In this document: positions 44,863 to 54,102 of the stretch, piece by piece
Layout: each line of letters begins with the position of its first letter
Numbering within the stretch: position 1 is the first letter of the stretch
Assembly: GCA_035530195.1 (NCBI GenBank)
Contig: DATKVG010000181.1
Span: 12,163-76,162 of the forward strand
Source of the DNA: JAPLKX01 sp035530195
GTDB lineage: Bacteria > Hydrogenedentota > Hydrogenedentia > Hydrogenedentales > SLHB01
DNA length: 64,000 nt
Reading direction: 5' to 3'
Made by a program: the position numbers and the translations under genes
Notes under the pieces: model-generated
Told to the model about the DNA's origin: nothing
Seen by the model: only the letters and a program-made list of their open reading frames with translations
Databases searched by the model: none

Positions 44863-45816
44863 TTATTCAATTGGCGCGTTATCGCCCGCACCCACGCCCG
44901 AAAACCAGTTTCGAACCGCCGCCACGTCTTCGTCTATTGCCGCGGAAAGCTCGCGCCGCGTCGCAAATCGCCGCTCCGGCCTCAGGCGCTTGTAAAAAAC
45001 GACTTCCATCTGCCGGCCGTGCAGATTCCCGGAAAAATCGAGCACGTGCGCCTCGATCAGCATCACTTCCTGCCGGACCGTCGGGCCTATACCTATATTG
45101 ACCGCCGCCGGAAGCGTTTGGTTTCCGAATTTCACCTGCGCCGCATACACCCCATGGGCGGGCACCGCCGTGTGATACGGCGCGATGTTTGCCGTAGGAA
45201 AACCCAGTTGGTGGCCGACTCCACGCCCTTGAATCACCTCGCCCACGATCGAGTACGGCCGGCCCAGGAAAATGCGCGCCTTGTCCAGGTCGCCTTGCAA
45301 CAGGCTTTCCCGGATCGCCGTGCTGCTCACGCGCTCGCCCTCGATGTAAAGCGGCGGCGCCTGGATCACGTCAAACCCAAGGGGAGGGCCCATCCGCTTG
45401 AGGTAGTGATAATCGCCGAGCGCCTCCCGGCCAAACCGGAAATCATGGCCCACCACCACCTGTACCGCCCCGCATCGGGCTTGAATGATTTCCGTCACGA
45501 ATTCGCGACGGTCCATGTTTGCCACACGCGCTTCAAACGGCAGCACCAAAAGCACGTCCACACCCGCCTCGTCAATCAGTGTGAATTTCTTCGCGTCCGG
45601 CGTCAGAAGGTTTGGGGGGCTGGCCGGGGCGAAAAACTCGCGCGGATGCGGGCGGAACGTCATCAGGCCCGAAGTCCCGCCCAGTTTGCGGGCCGACTCC
45701 GCCACCATCGACAGGACGCGGCGGTGGCCCAGGTGAACCCCGTCAAAGCTGCCCACCGTCAGTATCAGCTTGGGAAACGTATCGTGCCAGTCCCAAACAT
45801 TTTCAATTATTCTCAT
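44863..45816 (-). CDS. ribF: bifunctional riboflavin kinase/FAD synthetase
   Basis: Makes FMN and then FAD from riboflavin. 317 residues from the ATG at 45816. The N-terminal nucleotidyltransferase has LTVGSFDGVHLGHRRVL, MTFRPHPREFF, VVGHDFRFGR and the ISST-like ERVSSTAIRESL. The C-terminal riboflavin kinase has GRGVGHQLGFPTANI and ends in the usual helix. It is the last gene of the long translation operon, 19 bases after truB, the customary truB-ribF neighbourhood. No strong terminator follows. Confidence 0.95.
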   Translation of the reverse strand: MRIIENVWDWHDTFPKLILTVGSFDGVHLGHRRVLSMVAESARKLGGTSGLMTFRPHPREFFAPASPPNLLTPDAKKFTLIDEAGVDVLLVLPFEARVANMDRREFVTEIIQARCGAVQVVVGHDFRFGREALGDYHYLKRMGPPLGFDVIQAPPLYIEGERVSSTAIRESLLQGDLDKARIFLGRPYSIVGEVIQGRGVGHQLGFPTANIAPYHTAVPAHGVYAAQVKFGNQTLPAAVNIGIGPTVRQEVMLIEAHVLDFSGNLHGRQMEVVFYKRLRPERRFATRRELSAAIDEDVAAVRNWFSGVGAGDNAPIE

Positions 45817-45835
45817 GGCGCGCCGCCGCTGATTC

Positions 45836-46726
45836 CTATTCAAGAAACACCCGCTTGGGGTGCACCCAAATGCCTGCCGGGCCTGCATGCACCTCGCCCA
45901 ATGCCAGCAGCCGGCCCGATTCCGATTTCACCTGCACCCAGCCTTTGCTGACGGGGCAGCCGCTTACCAAATCGTCCGGATTCAGTGCCGCCCCCGATAC
46001 CACCGCACCCCGAGAAACCGAGCGTACCGTCACCGACGGCAGAGTCAGCGCCGTCTCGATGGGTTTCAGCCGCGATGCCACCTGGTCGGGATCCGTGAAC
46101 TGGTCAACCGCCAGTGCGTCCTCGATGCTGAACTGGCCCACGAACGTCCGCCGCAACGAGGCCAATATGGCGCCGCACCCCAACGCCTGGCCCACGTCAT
46201 GACACAAGCTCCGCACATACGTGCCTCGCGTGCACTTGACCCGTATCTGCGCGTATGGGGCCTCGTAGCCCAGCACCCGGAACTCCCGCACCGTCACCCG
46301 CCGCGGCGCCCTCTCGACTACCTCGCCCTGCCGCGCCCGTTTGTAAAGCCGCTCGCCACCCACCTTTACCGCACTCACCATCGGCGGCACCTGCATAATC
46401 TCGCCCGTGAAACCGTCGCAGGCACGCTGAACGTCCGCCGCGGTCAGGGCCGGCACCGGATTCTCCGCCACCACCTTCCCGTCCATGTCGTAGGAGTCCG
46501 TAACGATCCCCAGCCGCATCGCACCCTCGTAGACCTTGTCCAGGCCCGTTAGGTGCTCCGACAGCCGCGTCGCCACGCCCAGGCACAGAACCAGCAAACC
46601 CGTTGCACCCGGATCCAGCGTGCCCGTATGGCCAACTCTGCGCGTGCCCGCCGCACGCCGAATCCGGTCCACCACGTCATGCGACGTGATGCCCGCCGGC
46701 TTGTCTACCAATAGGATTCCGTTCAT
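45836..46726 (-). CDS. truB: tRNA pseudouridine-55 synthase
   Basis: Forms pseudouridine 55 in the T-loop of tRNAs. 296 residues from the ATG at 46726, which overlaps the previous stop as ATGA. LLVDKPAGITSHDVVDRIRR and the catalytic GHTGTLDPGATGLL (Asp) are intact; VPPMVSAVKVGGERLYKRARQG and TYVRSLCHDVGQ complete the fold. The C-terminal ~80 residues form a PUA-like domain. Confidence 0.95.
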   Translation of the reverse strand: MNGILLVDKPAGITSHDVVDRIRRAAGTRRVGHTGTLDPGATGLLVLCLGVATRLSEHLTGLDKVYEGAMRLGIVTDSYDMDGKVVAENPVPALTAADVQRACDGFTGEIMQVPPMVSAVKVGGERLYKRARQGEVVERAPRRVTVREFRVLGYEAPYAQIRVKCTRGTYVRSLCHDVGQALGCGAILASLRRTFVGQFSIEDALAVDQFTDPDQVASRLKPIETALTLPSVTVRSVSRGAVVSGAALNPDDLVSGCPVSKGWVQVKSESGRLLALGEVHAGPAGIWVHPKRVFLE

Positions 46727-47733
46727 TTTGTAGGCGCCTGGCCGTCCCCGTTGAATTCCTGCCGGATCTGCTTCAGCACGACTTCGCACGCCTCCTCGAT
46801 CGGCAACTCGAGCGTCGCGCCCGCCGCACCCGAATGCCCGCCGCCACCGAACTTCCGCAGGAAGGTGGCGCTGTTGAACGTGCTGTGCGACCGCACGCTC
46901 ACCTTCGTCGAGCTCTCATTCACCTCGCGAAACAAAATGCCCACGTCCACGCCGCGGATGTTGCGCGCAAAATCCACCAGCCCGCTGAAATCCTCCAGTT
47001 CCGCCGACGTGCGTTCAATGTCCGCCGCCGTCAGCGTCGAATACGCCACGCGCCCGCCCGCGTCGCAACGCATCCGCTCGAGCACCAGCGTCAGCAGCTT
47101 GAACTTCGGCTTCGACAACTCGTCGAATACCCGGCTCGAGATCTCCGGCACGTTGATGCCTGTCTCGAGCAGCGCCGCCGCAATCCGGTGCGATCGCGCG
47201 GTCGTGTTGGCAAACCGGAAACCGCCCGTGTCCGTGATGATCGAAACATACGCGCACTCGGCCACGTCACGGCTTATGGGCAGCCCCGCCGCCATGAAAA
47301 GCTCGACAACTATCTCGCCGACCGCCCCGTACGTCGCATCTACAAAACGGATGTCGCCGTCCGGGCGATCTTCAAGATGATGGTCGATCACGATCACTTT
47401 TTTCGCTTTCGCCACCGATTCCCGCACGCGCCCCAGCCGGTCCATGCGCGCCACGTCCACAACAATCGCCACGTCCACCGCCTTGTACGGCGCGGAATCG
47501 GTTACAATGTCCGACGCGCCCGACAGCCACTGATAATTCCGAGGCACCGGGTCTTCGTTGACACACAGCACGTCCCGCTTCCCCAACGCACGAAGCAGGT
47601 GGTATACGCAAAGCATGCTGCCGATCGAGTCACCGTCCGGGCTCGTATGCGAAGTCACCAGAAAACTCTTGCCCGCCGAAACCGCCGCCAACACCTTGTT
47701 CAACGCCTGCTTATTCTTCTTCAGTGCTGCCAT
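46723..47733 (-). CDS. nrnA: DHH-family oligoribonuclease/pAp phosphatase (NrnA-like)
   Basis: 336 residues from the ATG at 47733. The DHH domain has VTSHTSPDGDSIGS, VDVARMDRLG and IDHHLEDRPDG; the DHHA1 domain ends with KFGGGGHSGAAGATL. Degrades very short RNAs or dephosphorylates pAp in the cytoplasm. Placed between rbfA (23-base overlap) and truB, the usual spot for this family in the nusA-infB operon, consistent with a role in RNA turnover. Confidence 0.92.
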   Translation of the reverse strand: MAALKKNKQALNKVLAAVSAGKSFLVTSHTSPDGDSIGSMLCVYHLLRALGKRDVLCVNEDPVPRNYQWLSGASDIVTDSAPYKAVDVAIVVDVARMDRLGRVRESVAKAKKVIVIDHHLEDRPDGDIRFVDATYGAVGEIVVELFMAAGLPISRDVAECAYVSIITDTGGFRFANTTARSHRIAAALLETGINVPEISSRVFDELSKPKFKLLTLVLERMRCDAGGRVAYSTLTAADIERTSAELEDFSGLVDFARNIRGVDVGILFREVNESSTKVSVRSHSTFNSATFLRKFGGGGHSGAAGATLELPIEEACEVVLKQIRQEFNGDGQAPTK

Positions 47734-48124
47734 CCTTCTGACCTTCCGGCGGTTGTTTGCCGGCTTCCTCGCCCGGATCCGCCTCATGCAGCTCCCGGAA
47801 CACGTTCTCCAAATGAAATACGCGGTCCAGCGTATCGTCCGGGAAAAACCGGATTTCAGGCGCGAACCGCAGCTTCAGGTTGCGCGCCACTACCCCGCGC
47901 AGCCACCTCGCGCTCCGCTCGAGGCCCACCAGCGAACTTTTCTTCTCGCTCTCACTGCCGTACAGGCTCACGTAAACGTTCGCGTACTTGAGGTCCGGCG
48001 ACATCCGGACCGACATCACCGAGACAAAACCGATCCGGGGATCTTTCAACCCCTTCACGATAAGCCGCGCAATTTCCTCGCGCACCAGCTCGCCGACCCG
48101 CCGCGGGCGTCCCTTATCGCTCAT
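47711..48124 (-). CDS. rbfA: 30S ribosome-binding factor A
   Basis: 137 residues. KH-type fold: RRVGELVREEIARLI, DPRIGFVSVMSVRMSPDLKYANVYVSLYG, LRGVVARNLKLRFAPEIRFFPDDTLDR. It binds the 30S subunit and helps 16S rRNA maturation, especially in the cold. The Glu/Gly-rich C-terminal tail overlaps the next gene. The start overlaps the DUF503 stop as ATGA. Confidence 0.95.
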   Translation of the reverse strand: MSDKGRPRRVGELVREEIARLIVKGLKDPRIGFVSVMSVRMSPDLKYANVYVSLYGSESEKKSSLVGLERSARWLRGVVARNLKLRFAPEIRFFPDDTLDRVFHLENVFRELHEADPGEEAGKQPPEGQKDGSTEEE

Positions 48125-48402
48125 AGCATTTCAATCCGGTAATCGAGCAGTTCCACCCCGTTTTTACTGGCCGAGAACCGCGCGATTTCGTTGAGTTGAT
48201 CGTTTGCGTGCCGGCTGTCGTCGGACACGACGCAGGCCGCCAGCCGCGAACGGCCCCACGCCTCCTTAAACTCGATTTCCGCCACCGAACAATTAAACCG
48301 GTTGTGCAGCAACTGCTTGAGGCTCTTCATTACCCGGCGCTTGTCTTTCAGCGATCGCGACTCCGGGATCAGGAAGTCCATCTGCAGCAACCCGATCGTC
48401 AT
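48121..48402 (-). CDS. DUF503 family protein (YlxP-like)
   Basis: 93 residues, small ferredoxin-like fold: LLQMDFLIPESRSLKDKRRVMKSLKQLL is the family signature, followed by VAEIEFKEAWGRSRLAACVVSDD. It lies between infB and rbfA, the standard position of this family in many bacteria, which supports a role in ribosome assembly or translation; the biochemical activity is not known. Confidence 0.92.
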   Translation of the reverse strand: MTIGLLQMDFLIPESRSLKDKRRVMKSLKQLLHNRFNCSVAEIEFKEAWGRSRLAACVVSDDSRHANDQLNEIARFSASKNGVELLDYRIEML

Positions 48403-48417
48403 CTTGTTCCACTATGG

Positions 48418-48546
48418 GTCACCACAAAACACCTCTTGCACACTGGGCCGTTTCACTGCGCGCTGATCGTGCCCAAGCGAATGATTCCTAAACTTTGTCT
48501 TGTGGTGACGCCTAAGCCGCAACAGGCGCGGTGGCGCGCCTGTTGC
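48418..48546. other. two hairpins between infB and the DUF503 gene
   Basis: gtcaccacaa (48418-48427) pairs with ttgtggtgac (48500-48509), and gcaacaggcgcg (48519-48530) with cgcgcctgttgc (48535-48546), a perfect 12-base stem with a 4-base loop. They lie in the 188-base gap inside an otherwise tightly packed operon. There is no T-run, so a processing site or partial end reducing downstream expression is more likely than a full stop. Confidence 0.55.
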
Positions 48547-48590
48547 TCATAGCCCTATGCCCTTTGCGGCGTCCCGCGGCTTCACGGCCC

Positions 48591-51389
48591 CTACGCCAGC
48601 GCCTTCGCAATCTGCTCGACCTTGTACGCCTCGATCACGTCGCCTTCCTTAATGTCCTCGTAATTCTCGAGCTTGATGCCGCACTCCAGCCCGGCCGTCA
48701 CGCTGCGCACATCTTCCTTGCCGCGCCGAAGCGTGCCGATCCGGCCCGTGTAAATAATCTGGTCGTCCCGCGTCAGGCGCACCTGCGCGCCCCGCGCCAC
48801 TTCGCCATCCTGCACGGAGCAGCCCGCGACGTTCCCAAACGTCGACGACCGGAAAACCTGCCTGATTTCAACGTGGCCCGTCACCGTCTCCTTGCTTTCC
48901 GGAGCCAGCATGCCCTCGAGCGCCGCCTTCACGTCGGCTATGGCTTCGTAAATCACGCGATAGGTCCGGATATCCACGCCTTCGTGTTCGGCCAGTTTCT
49001 TGACCTTCGCGTTGGCGGTCACGTGGAACCCGATAATGACCGCGTCGCTCGCGCTGGCCAGGAGCACGTCGCTCTCATTGACGCCGCCCACCCCGCCGTG
49101 AACCAGGTCCACCCGGACTTCTTCATTGCCCAGCTTGGCCAGGCTCGTGCTCAGCACGTCCACGCTCCCCTGAACGTCCGCCTTCAACACCACCCGCAAC
49201 TCGCTCTTCTCGCCCGCCAGCATCTGCGCGTGGAAATCTTCGAGCGTGATATGTTTGGCCGCGGGGCCGAGCCGCTGCTTGCTCAGTTCCATCCGCCGCT
49301 CCGCGATGGCCCGCGCCACACGTTCGTCGCTGACCACGTTGAACGTCGTGCCGGCTTCCGGTGGCTCGCTGAATCCCGTTACGACAACCGGCGTCGCCGG
49401 GCCCGCTTCCTGCACGGGCTCGCCCCGCGAATTCTGCAGCGTCCTCACGCGCCCGTGCGTCTCCCCGGCCAGGAAAAAGTCGCCGACTCGCAGCGTCCCG
49501 TTCTGTACCAGCACCCAGGCAACCGGGCCCATTCCGCGCGTGATTTCCGACTCCACGATCACGCCCTGAGCCCGTTTCGTCGGGTTTGCCTTCAGATCCA
49601 GCAACTCCGCCTCCAACAGCAGCAGTTCCATCAGTTCATCCACGCCCTGCTTGGTTTTGGCCGAGATGTTTTTTATGATGGTCTTGCCGCCCCACTGCTC
49701 GTCGACCAGGTTGTACTGCGTCAGTTCCTGCCGGATCCGGTCGGGCTGTGCGTCCGGCTTGTCGCACTTGTTGATCGCCACGACGATCGGCACTTCCGCC
49801 GCCCGCGCGTGATCGATCGCTTCTATCGTCTGCGGCATAACGCCGTCGTCCGCCGCTACCACCAGCACCACGATGTCCGTCGCTTTCGAACCTCTTGCCC
49901 GCATCTGCGTGAAGGCCTCGTGGCCCGGCGTATCGAGGAACACCACGCGCCCGGTCTTGATTGGCACGTCGTATGCCGCAATGTGCTGCGTGATCCCGCC
50001 CGCCTCGCCTTCCGCCACGTTCGCCGATCGCACCACGTCAAGCAGAGTCGTCTTGCCGTGGTCCACGTGGCCCATCACCGTGATCACCGGCGCCCGCGCC
50101 GCAACGTCCTCCGGGTTGTCCGGCTCCGCGGCCAGCACCAACTCCTCTTCGGGGATCGCCGTCCGCACCTCGAAACCACGGGCCTCCGCCACTTGCCGGA
50201 TAATTTCGATTCCGAGCGTGTGGTTTTTCGTGGCCAGCACGTCGTGGTCCATCAAATCCAGAATAATATCGTTCACCGGCACGTCCATCGCCTGGGCCAG
50301 CGCTTCCACCGTCATCCGATCCTCGACCTCGAGGATTTCCGGCGTCTCCACGTCCTGCGTAACCGCCGCCTCGCCCTCATGCACGCGCTTCCGCTTGTGC
50401 CGGCGGGGAACCCCGCCCGCCATACCGCCCGACTGGTACTCCCGAACCGCGATCGCCGCGTCACGCCGCAGGATCGCCTCCGCCCGCTCCTTCTCCGCCC
50501 GCTTCATCCGTTTCCGGGCCGTCTTCCCGGTTGAGCCCGTCTTGCGATGCCGGACTTCCTCCTCCGGCGCCTGCAACATCCGCTCGGCCCGCTGCTGTTT
50601 TTCCAGTTTCTGCAGCTTCGCTGGCTTGGCCTGTTCCTTTTTGGGCTGTTTGAGGTTGCGTTCCGCCGCTTTGCGGATCACTTCCGCTACCACGGCGGGA
50701 TCCGGCTCGGGCAACGGCCGCGCCGCCGCCTTGGCACGCCGCTTTTCTTCCTCTTCCTGGCGCCGCTGCGCCTCCGCAAGAAGACCCGACTCCTCCTCTT
50801 CCTCCTCCACCACCGCTTCCCGATCAAGACCCATCGTCTCGGCCTCGGGTATATCCAGGCGAGTCCCGTCCGCCCGCAACACCTCCACCGTCCGCACCTC
50901 GTGCTCGATCGCGCTCCCAATAACGATCGCCGGGCCTTTCGGTTTTTCCTGTGCCGGCAGGATTTCCGCGTACTTCTTCTTCGCCGCCGGCTTCCCGGCC
51001 GCCTCAACAGCCGCCGCTGGCGCTTCCAGTTCCGCCACCACCGCGCCGGACGCGCCCGCGGCTTCCGCCGCAAGACGCGCCGCTTCCGCCGCCTTTCGTT
51101 CCGCCGCTTCCTGCTTGGCTTTCGCTGCCGCCCGCTTCTTTGCCTCCGCCTTCCGCTTCTGCTCCGCCTTTTTGGCCGCCTCCTCCTTTTTCTTCCGCTC
51201 TTTCAGCTTGGCATCGCGCACCCGTTCGGCTACGGAGTCATCCTCGTCGTACTCGATCAGAAGGTCGCATTCCTCGTCTGAAATCTCCGCGGCCGCGCTG
51301 TCCACTTCAAACAGCATGTAACGCAGCACTTCCAGCGCCTTCTCCTCGTTCATGTCTAATTTCTTTGCCAAACGGGCAATCGTCTGCAT
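48591..51389 (-). CDS. infB: translation initiation factor IF-2
   Basis: GTPase that brings initiator tRNA to the 30S subunit. 932 residues. The short InfB N-domain ([22 protein letters not shown]) is followed by a long Ala/Lys/Glu-rich linker (about 70-330). The G domain has [25 protein letters not shown] and [11 protein letters not shown]. Domains II to IV end with [25 protein letters not shown] lies 9 bases before the ATG. It follows nusA by 40 bases. Confidence 0.97.
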   Translation of the reverse strand: MQTIARLAKKLDMNEEKALEVLRYMLFEVDSAAAEISDEECDLLIEYDEDDSVAERVRDAKLKERKKKEEAAKKAEQKRKAEAKKRAAAKAKQEAAERKAAEAARLAAEAAGASGAVVAELEAPAAAVEAAGKPAAKKKYAEILPAQEKPKGPAIVIGSAIEHEVRTVEVLRADGTRLDIPEAETMGLDREAVVEEEEEESGLLAEAQRRQEEEEKRRAKAAARPLPEPDPAVVAEVIRKAAERNLKQPKKEQAKPAKLQKLEKQQRAERMLQAPEEEVRHRKTGSTGKTARKRMKRAEKERAEAILRRDAAIAVREYQSGGMAGGVPRRHKRKRVHEGEAAVTQDVETPEILEVEDRMTVEALAQAMDVPVNDIILDLMDHDVLATKNHTLGIEIIRQVAEARGFEVRTAIPEEELVLAAEPDNPEDVAARAPVITVMGHVDHGKTTLLDVVRSANVAEGEAGGITQHIAAYDVPIKTGRVVFLDTPGHEAFTQMRARGSKATDIVVLVVAADDGVMPQTIEAIDHARAAEVPIVVAINKCDKPDAQPDRIRQELTQYNLVDEQWGGKTIIKNISAKTKQGVDELMELLLLEAELLDLKANPTKRAQGVIVESEITRGMGPVAWVLVQNGTLRVGDFFLAGETHGRVRTLQNSRGEPVQEAGPATPVVVTGFSEPPEAGTTFNVVSDERVARAIAERRMELSKQRLGPAAKHITLEDFHAQMLAGEKSELRVVLKADVQGSVDVLSTSLAKLGNEEVRVDLVHGGVGGVNESDVLLASASDAVIIGFHVTANAKVKKLAEHEGVDIRTYRVIYEAIADVKAALEGMLAPESKETVTGHVEIRQVFRSSTFGNVAGCSVQDGEVARGAQVRLTRDDQIIYTGRIGTLRRGKEDVRSVTAGLECGIKLENYEDIKEGDVIEAYKVEQIAKALA

Positions 51390-51429
51390 CTACGCTTACC
51401 TCCAAGCCGTACCGTATCGCTGTGTGCGA

Positions 51430-52611
51430 TTACTCTCTCATGGTGTTTTCTCCAAAAGGCTCCGCGGTTTCGCCGGGTTCTGGTTTCTCTTCCCCGGCCG
51501 GTGCCGTCCTGCTCTCCGCCAGCTCATCCGGCCCTTCTTCCACAGGGCCTTCCTCGCCCGCCGCGCCACCCGAAGGCGCCTGGCCTTCCTGGTTGCTGCG
51601 GATGTCAATGTTCCACCCAATCAGCTTCGACGCCAGCCGCGCGTTCTGCCCCCGCTTCCCAATCGCCAGCGACAACTGGTCGTGCGGCACGATCACCAGG
51701 ATGCTCTTCGTGTCCGCGTCGACTTTCATCCCGACGATGTCCGCCGGGTTCAACGCGTTCGTGCAAACCTCCACCGGATCCTCGCTCCACCGCACGATAT
51801 CGATCTTCTCGCCGCTCAACTCTTCCACCACCGCCCGTACGCGCGATCCCTTCATCCCCACGCACGCGCCCACCGCGTCCACGTTCGCGTCTTTCGACAA
51901 CACCGCCACCTTCGTCCGGTTGCCCGGTTCCCGGGCGATGCCCTTAATCTCGATCGTCCCGTCGTAAATCTCCGGCACCTCGAGCTCGAAAAGCGCCCGC
52001 ACCAGCTCCGGGCTCGTCCGTGACAGCACCACCTGCGCGCCTCGCGGGCCCTTCTCCACCTCGAGCAGGTACGCCCGGATCCGGTCGCCCGGCTTGAAAT
52101 TCTCGCGCGGCGACTGCTCGCGGTGCGGCAGCACCGTTTCCGCCTTGCCGATCCCCACGTACACGTTGCCGTGGCTCACCCGCTTCACGATCCCCGTGAT
52201 CAACTCGCCTTTGCGTTTCCGGAACTCCTCGAACACGTTCTCGCGCTCGGCGTCTTTAATCTTTTGGATAATGACCTGTTTGGCGGTCTGCGCGGCGATG
52301 CGCCCAAAGTCCTTGGGTTCCGCCGACACCTTCAGCCGGTTGCCCACCACCACGTCAGGGTTCAACTGGAGCGCCTCTTCGAACGAGATCTGCAGGGCCG
52401 GATCCGTCACCTTCTCCACCACCTCCCGAATCTCATAGACCTTGAACGTCACCGTCTCGGGGTCCACGTCCACCGTCACATTGACGGCATGGGCGACCCC
52501 TTTTCGCGCGGCGCTCTCGATCGCGCTGCGGATCGCTTCCAGCAACGTCTCACGATCAATGCTCTTCTCCGCCTCGAGCTGTTGCAGGATCGCCCTAAGA
52601 TTCGTTTCCAC
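51430..52611 (-). CDS. nusA: transcription termination/antitermination factor NusA
   Basis: Binds RNA polymerase and modulates pausing, intrinsic termination and antitermination. 393 residues: N-terminal polymerase-binding domain (AILQQLEAEKSIDRETLLEAIRSAIESAA), S1 domain (ITGIVKRVSHGNVYVGIGKAETVLPHREQ), KH1 (DAVGACVGMKGSRVRAVVEEL) and KH2 (QLSLAIGKRGQNARLASKLIGW). The C-terminal acidic repeats of E. coli NusA are absent; a Glu/Gly/Pro-rich tail takes their place. It is the second gene after a leader terminator at 53127, so self-regulation is plausible. Confidence 0.96.
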   Translation of the reverse strand: METNLRAILQQLEAEKSIDRETLLEAIRSAIESAARKGVAHAVNVTVDVDPETVTFKVYEIREVVEKVTDPALQISFEEALQLNPDVVVGNRLKVSAEPKDFGRIAAQTAKQVIIQKIKDAERENVFEEFRKRKGELITGIVKRVSHGNVYVGIGKAETVLPHREQSPRENFKPGDRIRAYLLEVEKGPRGAQVVLSRTSPELVRALFELEVPEIYDGTIEIKGIAREPGNRTKVAVLSKDANVDAVGACVGMKGSRVRAVVEELSGEKIDIVRWSEDPVEVCTNALNPADIVGMKVDADTKSILVIVPHDQLSLAIGKRGQNARLASKLIGWNIDIRSNQEGQAPSGGAAGEEGPVEEGPDELAESRTAPAGEEKPEPGETAEPFGENTMRE

Positions 52612-52633
52612 GGTTGACTCCTCAAGTAAAATG

Positions 52634-53089
52634 CTAACGGTCCAAGTTCGCCTTCTTCAGATCCTCTATATGCACCTCATAAATCGTTCCTTCCGAATCA
52701 ACCCTTACCAATCCGTCTTGATAGCCCTGCAAAACTCCGTTGATGCGCTTTCGGCCGCTTACCGCCGTCTCCAGTACCAGCTTGACACGCTCGCCCTTGA
52801 AACGCTCGAAATCCGACGCCTTCCGCACCGGCCGGTCAAACCCCGGCGACGACACCTCCAGCACGTAACGCTCCTCGATAAAATCCAAACGGTCCAGCAG
52901 GTTGCTCACCACGCGTGACACACGCTGGCAGTCGTCCAGAGTCACCCCGCTTTCCCGGTCGATATAAAGCCGCAAAACCCGGCCACGCGCGCCCGGAACG
53001 TACGCCACCTCCACCAACTCATAACCCTGCTCGTTCAGTTCGGGAGTCACCTCCTCCCAAACACGCTCTGTCACTTCGTTCGCTAACAA
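52634..53089 (-). CDS. rimP: ribosome maturation factor RimP
   Basis: 30S maturation factor, 151 residues. YELVEVAYVPGARGRVLRLYIDRESGVTLDDCQRVSR and LEVSSPGFDRPV are the family signatures, followed by a small SH3-like C-terminal domain. The start is a TTG at 53089, with GAGG just upstream; no ATG fits the N-terminus. First gene of the operon rimP-nusA-infB-DUF503-rbfA-nrnA-truB-ribF. Confidence 0.93.
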   Translation of the reverse strand: MLANEVTERVWEEVTPELNEQGYELVEVAYVPGARGRVLRLYIDRESGVTLDDCQRVSRVVSNLLDRLDFIEERYVLEVSSPGFDRPVRKASDFERFKGERVKLVLETAVSGRKRINGVLQGYQDGLVRVDSEGTIYEVHIEDLKKANLDR

Positions 53090-53126
53090 AACCTCGACCT
53101 TTCGCCGGCCGCAAACCGGCTACAAC

Positions 53127-53151
53127 AAAAAGAGTGGGTAAACACCCACTC
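53127..53151 (-). terminator. intrinsic terminator in the rimP-nusA leader
   Basis: On the minus strand gagtgggt, loop gttt, acccactc, then TTTTT and g: a perfect 8-base stem with a 4-base loop and T-run. It lies 38 bases before the rimP start and downstream of a promoter-like sequence, so it may act as an attenuator; it would also end transcripts of pgeF. Confidence 0.8.
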
Positions 53152-53177
53152 AAGTGTAGAATACAGCAAGTCTTTTC

Positions 53178-53207
53178 ATTCTAGCATAATGCACGCACCA
53201 TGCGCAA
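53178..53207 (-). promoter_or_regulatory. candidate promoter for the rimP-nusA-infB operon
   Basis: On the minus strand TTGCGC (53207-53202), 18 bases, then TGC-TAGAAT, an extended -10 (53183-53178). Transcription from near 53171 would cross the terminator at 53127 before reaching rimP. Confidence 0.45.
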
Positions 53208-53298
53208 TTCCATTTCCCCCGTCGGATGGGGCTTTTTCCTCCGCCGAATGAGCCTTCCCCCGCAAGAATACGACGTTTCTAAAGCCTCCCGATCGCAC

Positions 53299-53964
53299 TT
53301 ACAGGCAAATCACCGCCATGTTCCGCCTCCCCCCGCCGTCCCGCCGGTACGAGAAAAAACGACCCCCGCAGATCGTGCAAAGCTCCGACACCTCGATCTG
53401 ATCCCGCGGCACGCCCGCTCCAGCCAACGCCAACCCCGTCGACTCCCAAAGGTTCAGCCGCCGACCATCCACCGGCAGACCAAGACCCCGAAACTGATCC
53501 GCGATCGGTTCCGAGACTTCGTAGCAGCACGGGCCTGCCGACGGCCCGATCAGCGCATGAATGTGCGCGGCACGGCACCCCAGCCGCTCCACCATCACAC
53601 GGACCGCCGCACTCGAAATCCCCTGCCGTACCCCTTCCCGCCCCGAATGAACCAGCCCAATAACCCCCCGAACCGGGTCAACCAGGTAGACCGGCACGCA
53701 GTCCGCAACAAACACCGCCAGCGGCAGGCCTGCCACGGCCGTCAAGAGCCCGTCCGTTGCCGCAAAACATCTGCCCCGATCCCCCTCGTCCGCCAATGCC
53801 ACCCCCACCCCGTGAACCTGCCGGCCCGTTACCAAGTCGCTGGCATCAATACCCAGCCCCGCGCAAAACGCCGCACAAACCCCCAAGTCACCGCAGTCAC
53901 CGTCGCTCATCTCCGAAATCACCGCCACCTTCACCCCCAACCGCTCCAGCGATAGGAACCGCAT
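53299..53964 (-). CDS. pgeF: peptidoglycan editing factor/multicopper-like purine nucleoside phosphorylase (YfiH family)
   Basis: 221 residues from the ATG at 53964 (GAGG 4 bases upstream). The zinc site is readable in LVTGRQVHG, VADCVPVYLVD and GLVHSGREG; SAGPCCYEVSEPI and CTICGGRFFSYRRDGG complete the family pattern. Reported roles include adenosine or purine nucleoside cleavage and removal of misplaced serine from muropeptides. It ends 210 bases before rimP, with the terminator at 53127 between. Confidence 0.9.
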   Translation of the reverse strand: MRFLSLERLGVKVAVISEMSDGDCGDLGVCAAFCAGLGIDASDLVTGRQVHGVGVALADEGDRGRCFAATDGLLTAVAGLPLAVFVADCVPVYLVDPVRGVIGLVHSGREGVRQGISSAAVRVMVERLGCRAAHIHALIGPSAGPCCYEVSEPIADQFRGLGLPVDGRRLNLWESTGLALAGAGVPRDQIEVSELCTICGGRFFSYRRDGGGRRNMAVICL

Positions 53965-53986
53965 CAAACCTCGCTCTCCCTACCAA

Positions 53987-54102
53987 TGTGCAGGCGAGAC
54001 GCCCGCACCACAATTTATTCAATCAGCGTCTTGTGGTGTTGTGGTGCGGGCGTCTCGCCTGCACAGTTGTTCCTCCAGACTCCAGACTCCGGACTCCGGA
54101 CT
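53987..54102. repeat. 27-base inverted repeat plus heptamer array at the hslU 3' end
   Basis: Positions 53987-54013 and 54039-54065 are perfect inverse complements over 27 bases (core gcaggcgagacgcccgcacc) with a 25-base loop. Next to them, 54073-54102 is an array of agactcc/ggactcc heptamers that runs into the hslU stop codon. A shorter palindrome and a similar array recur in the same order at 55537-55598. Confidence 0.7.
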
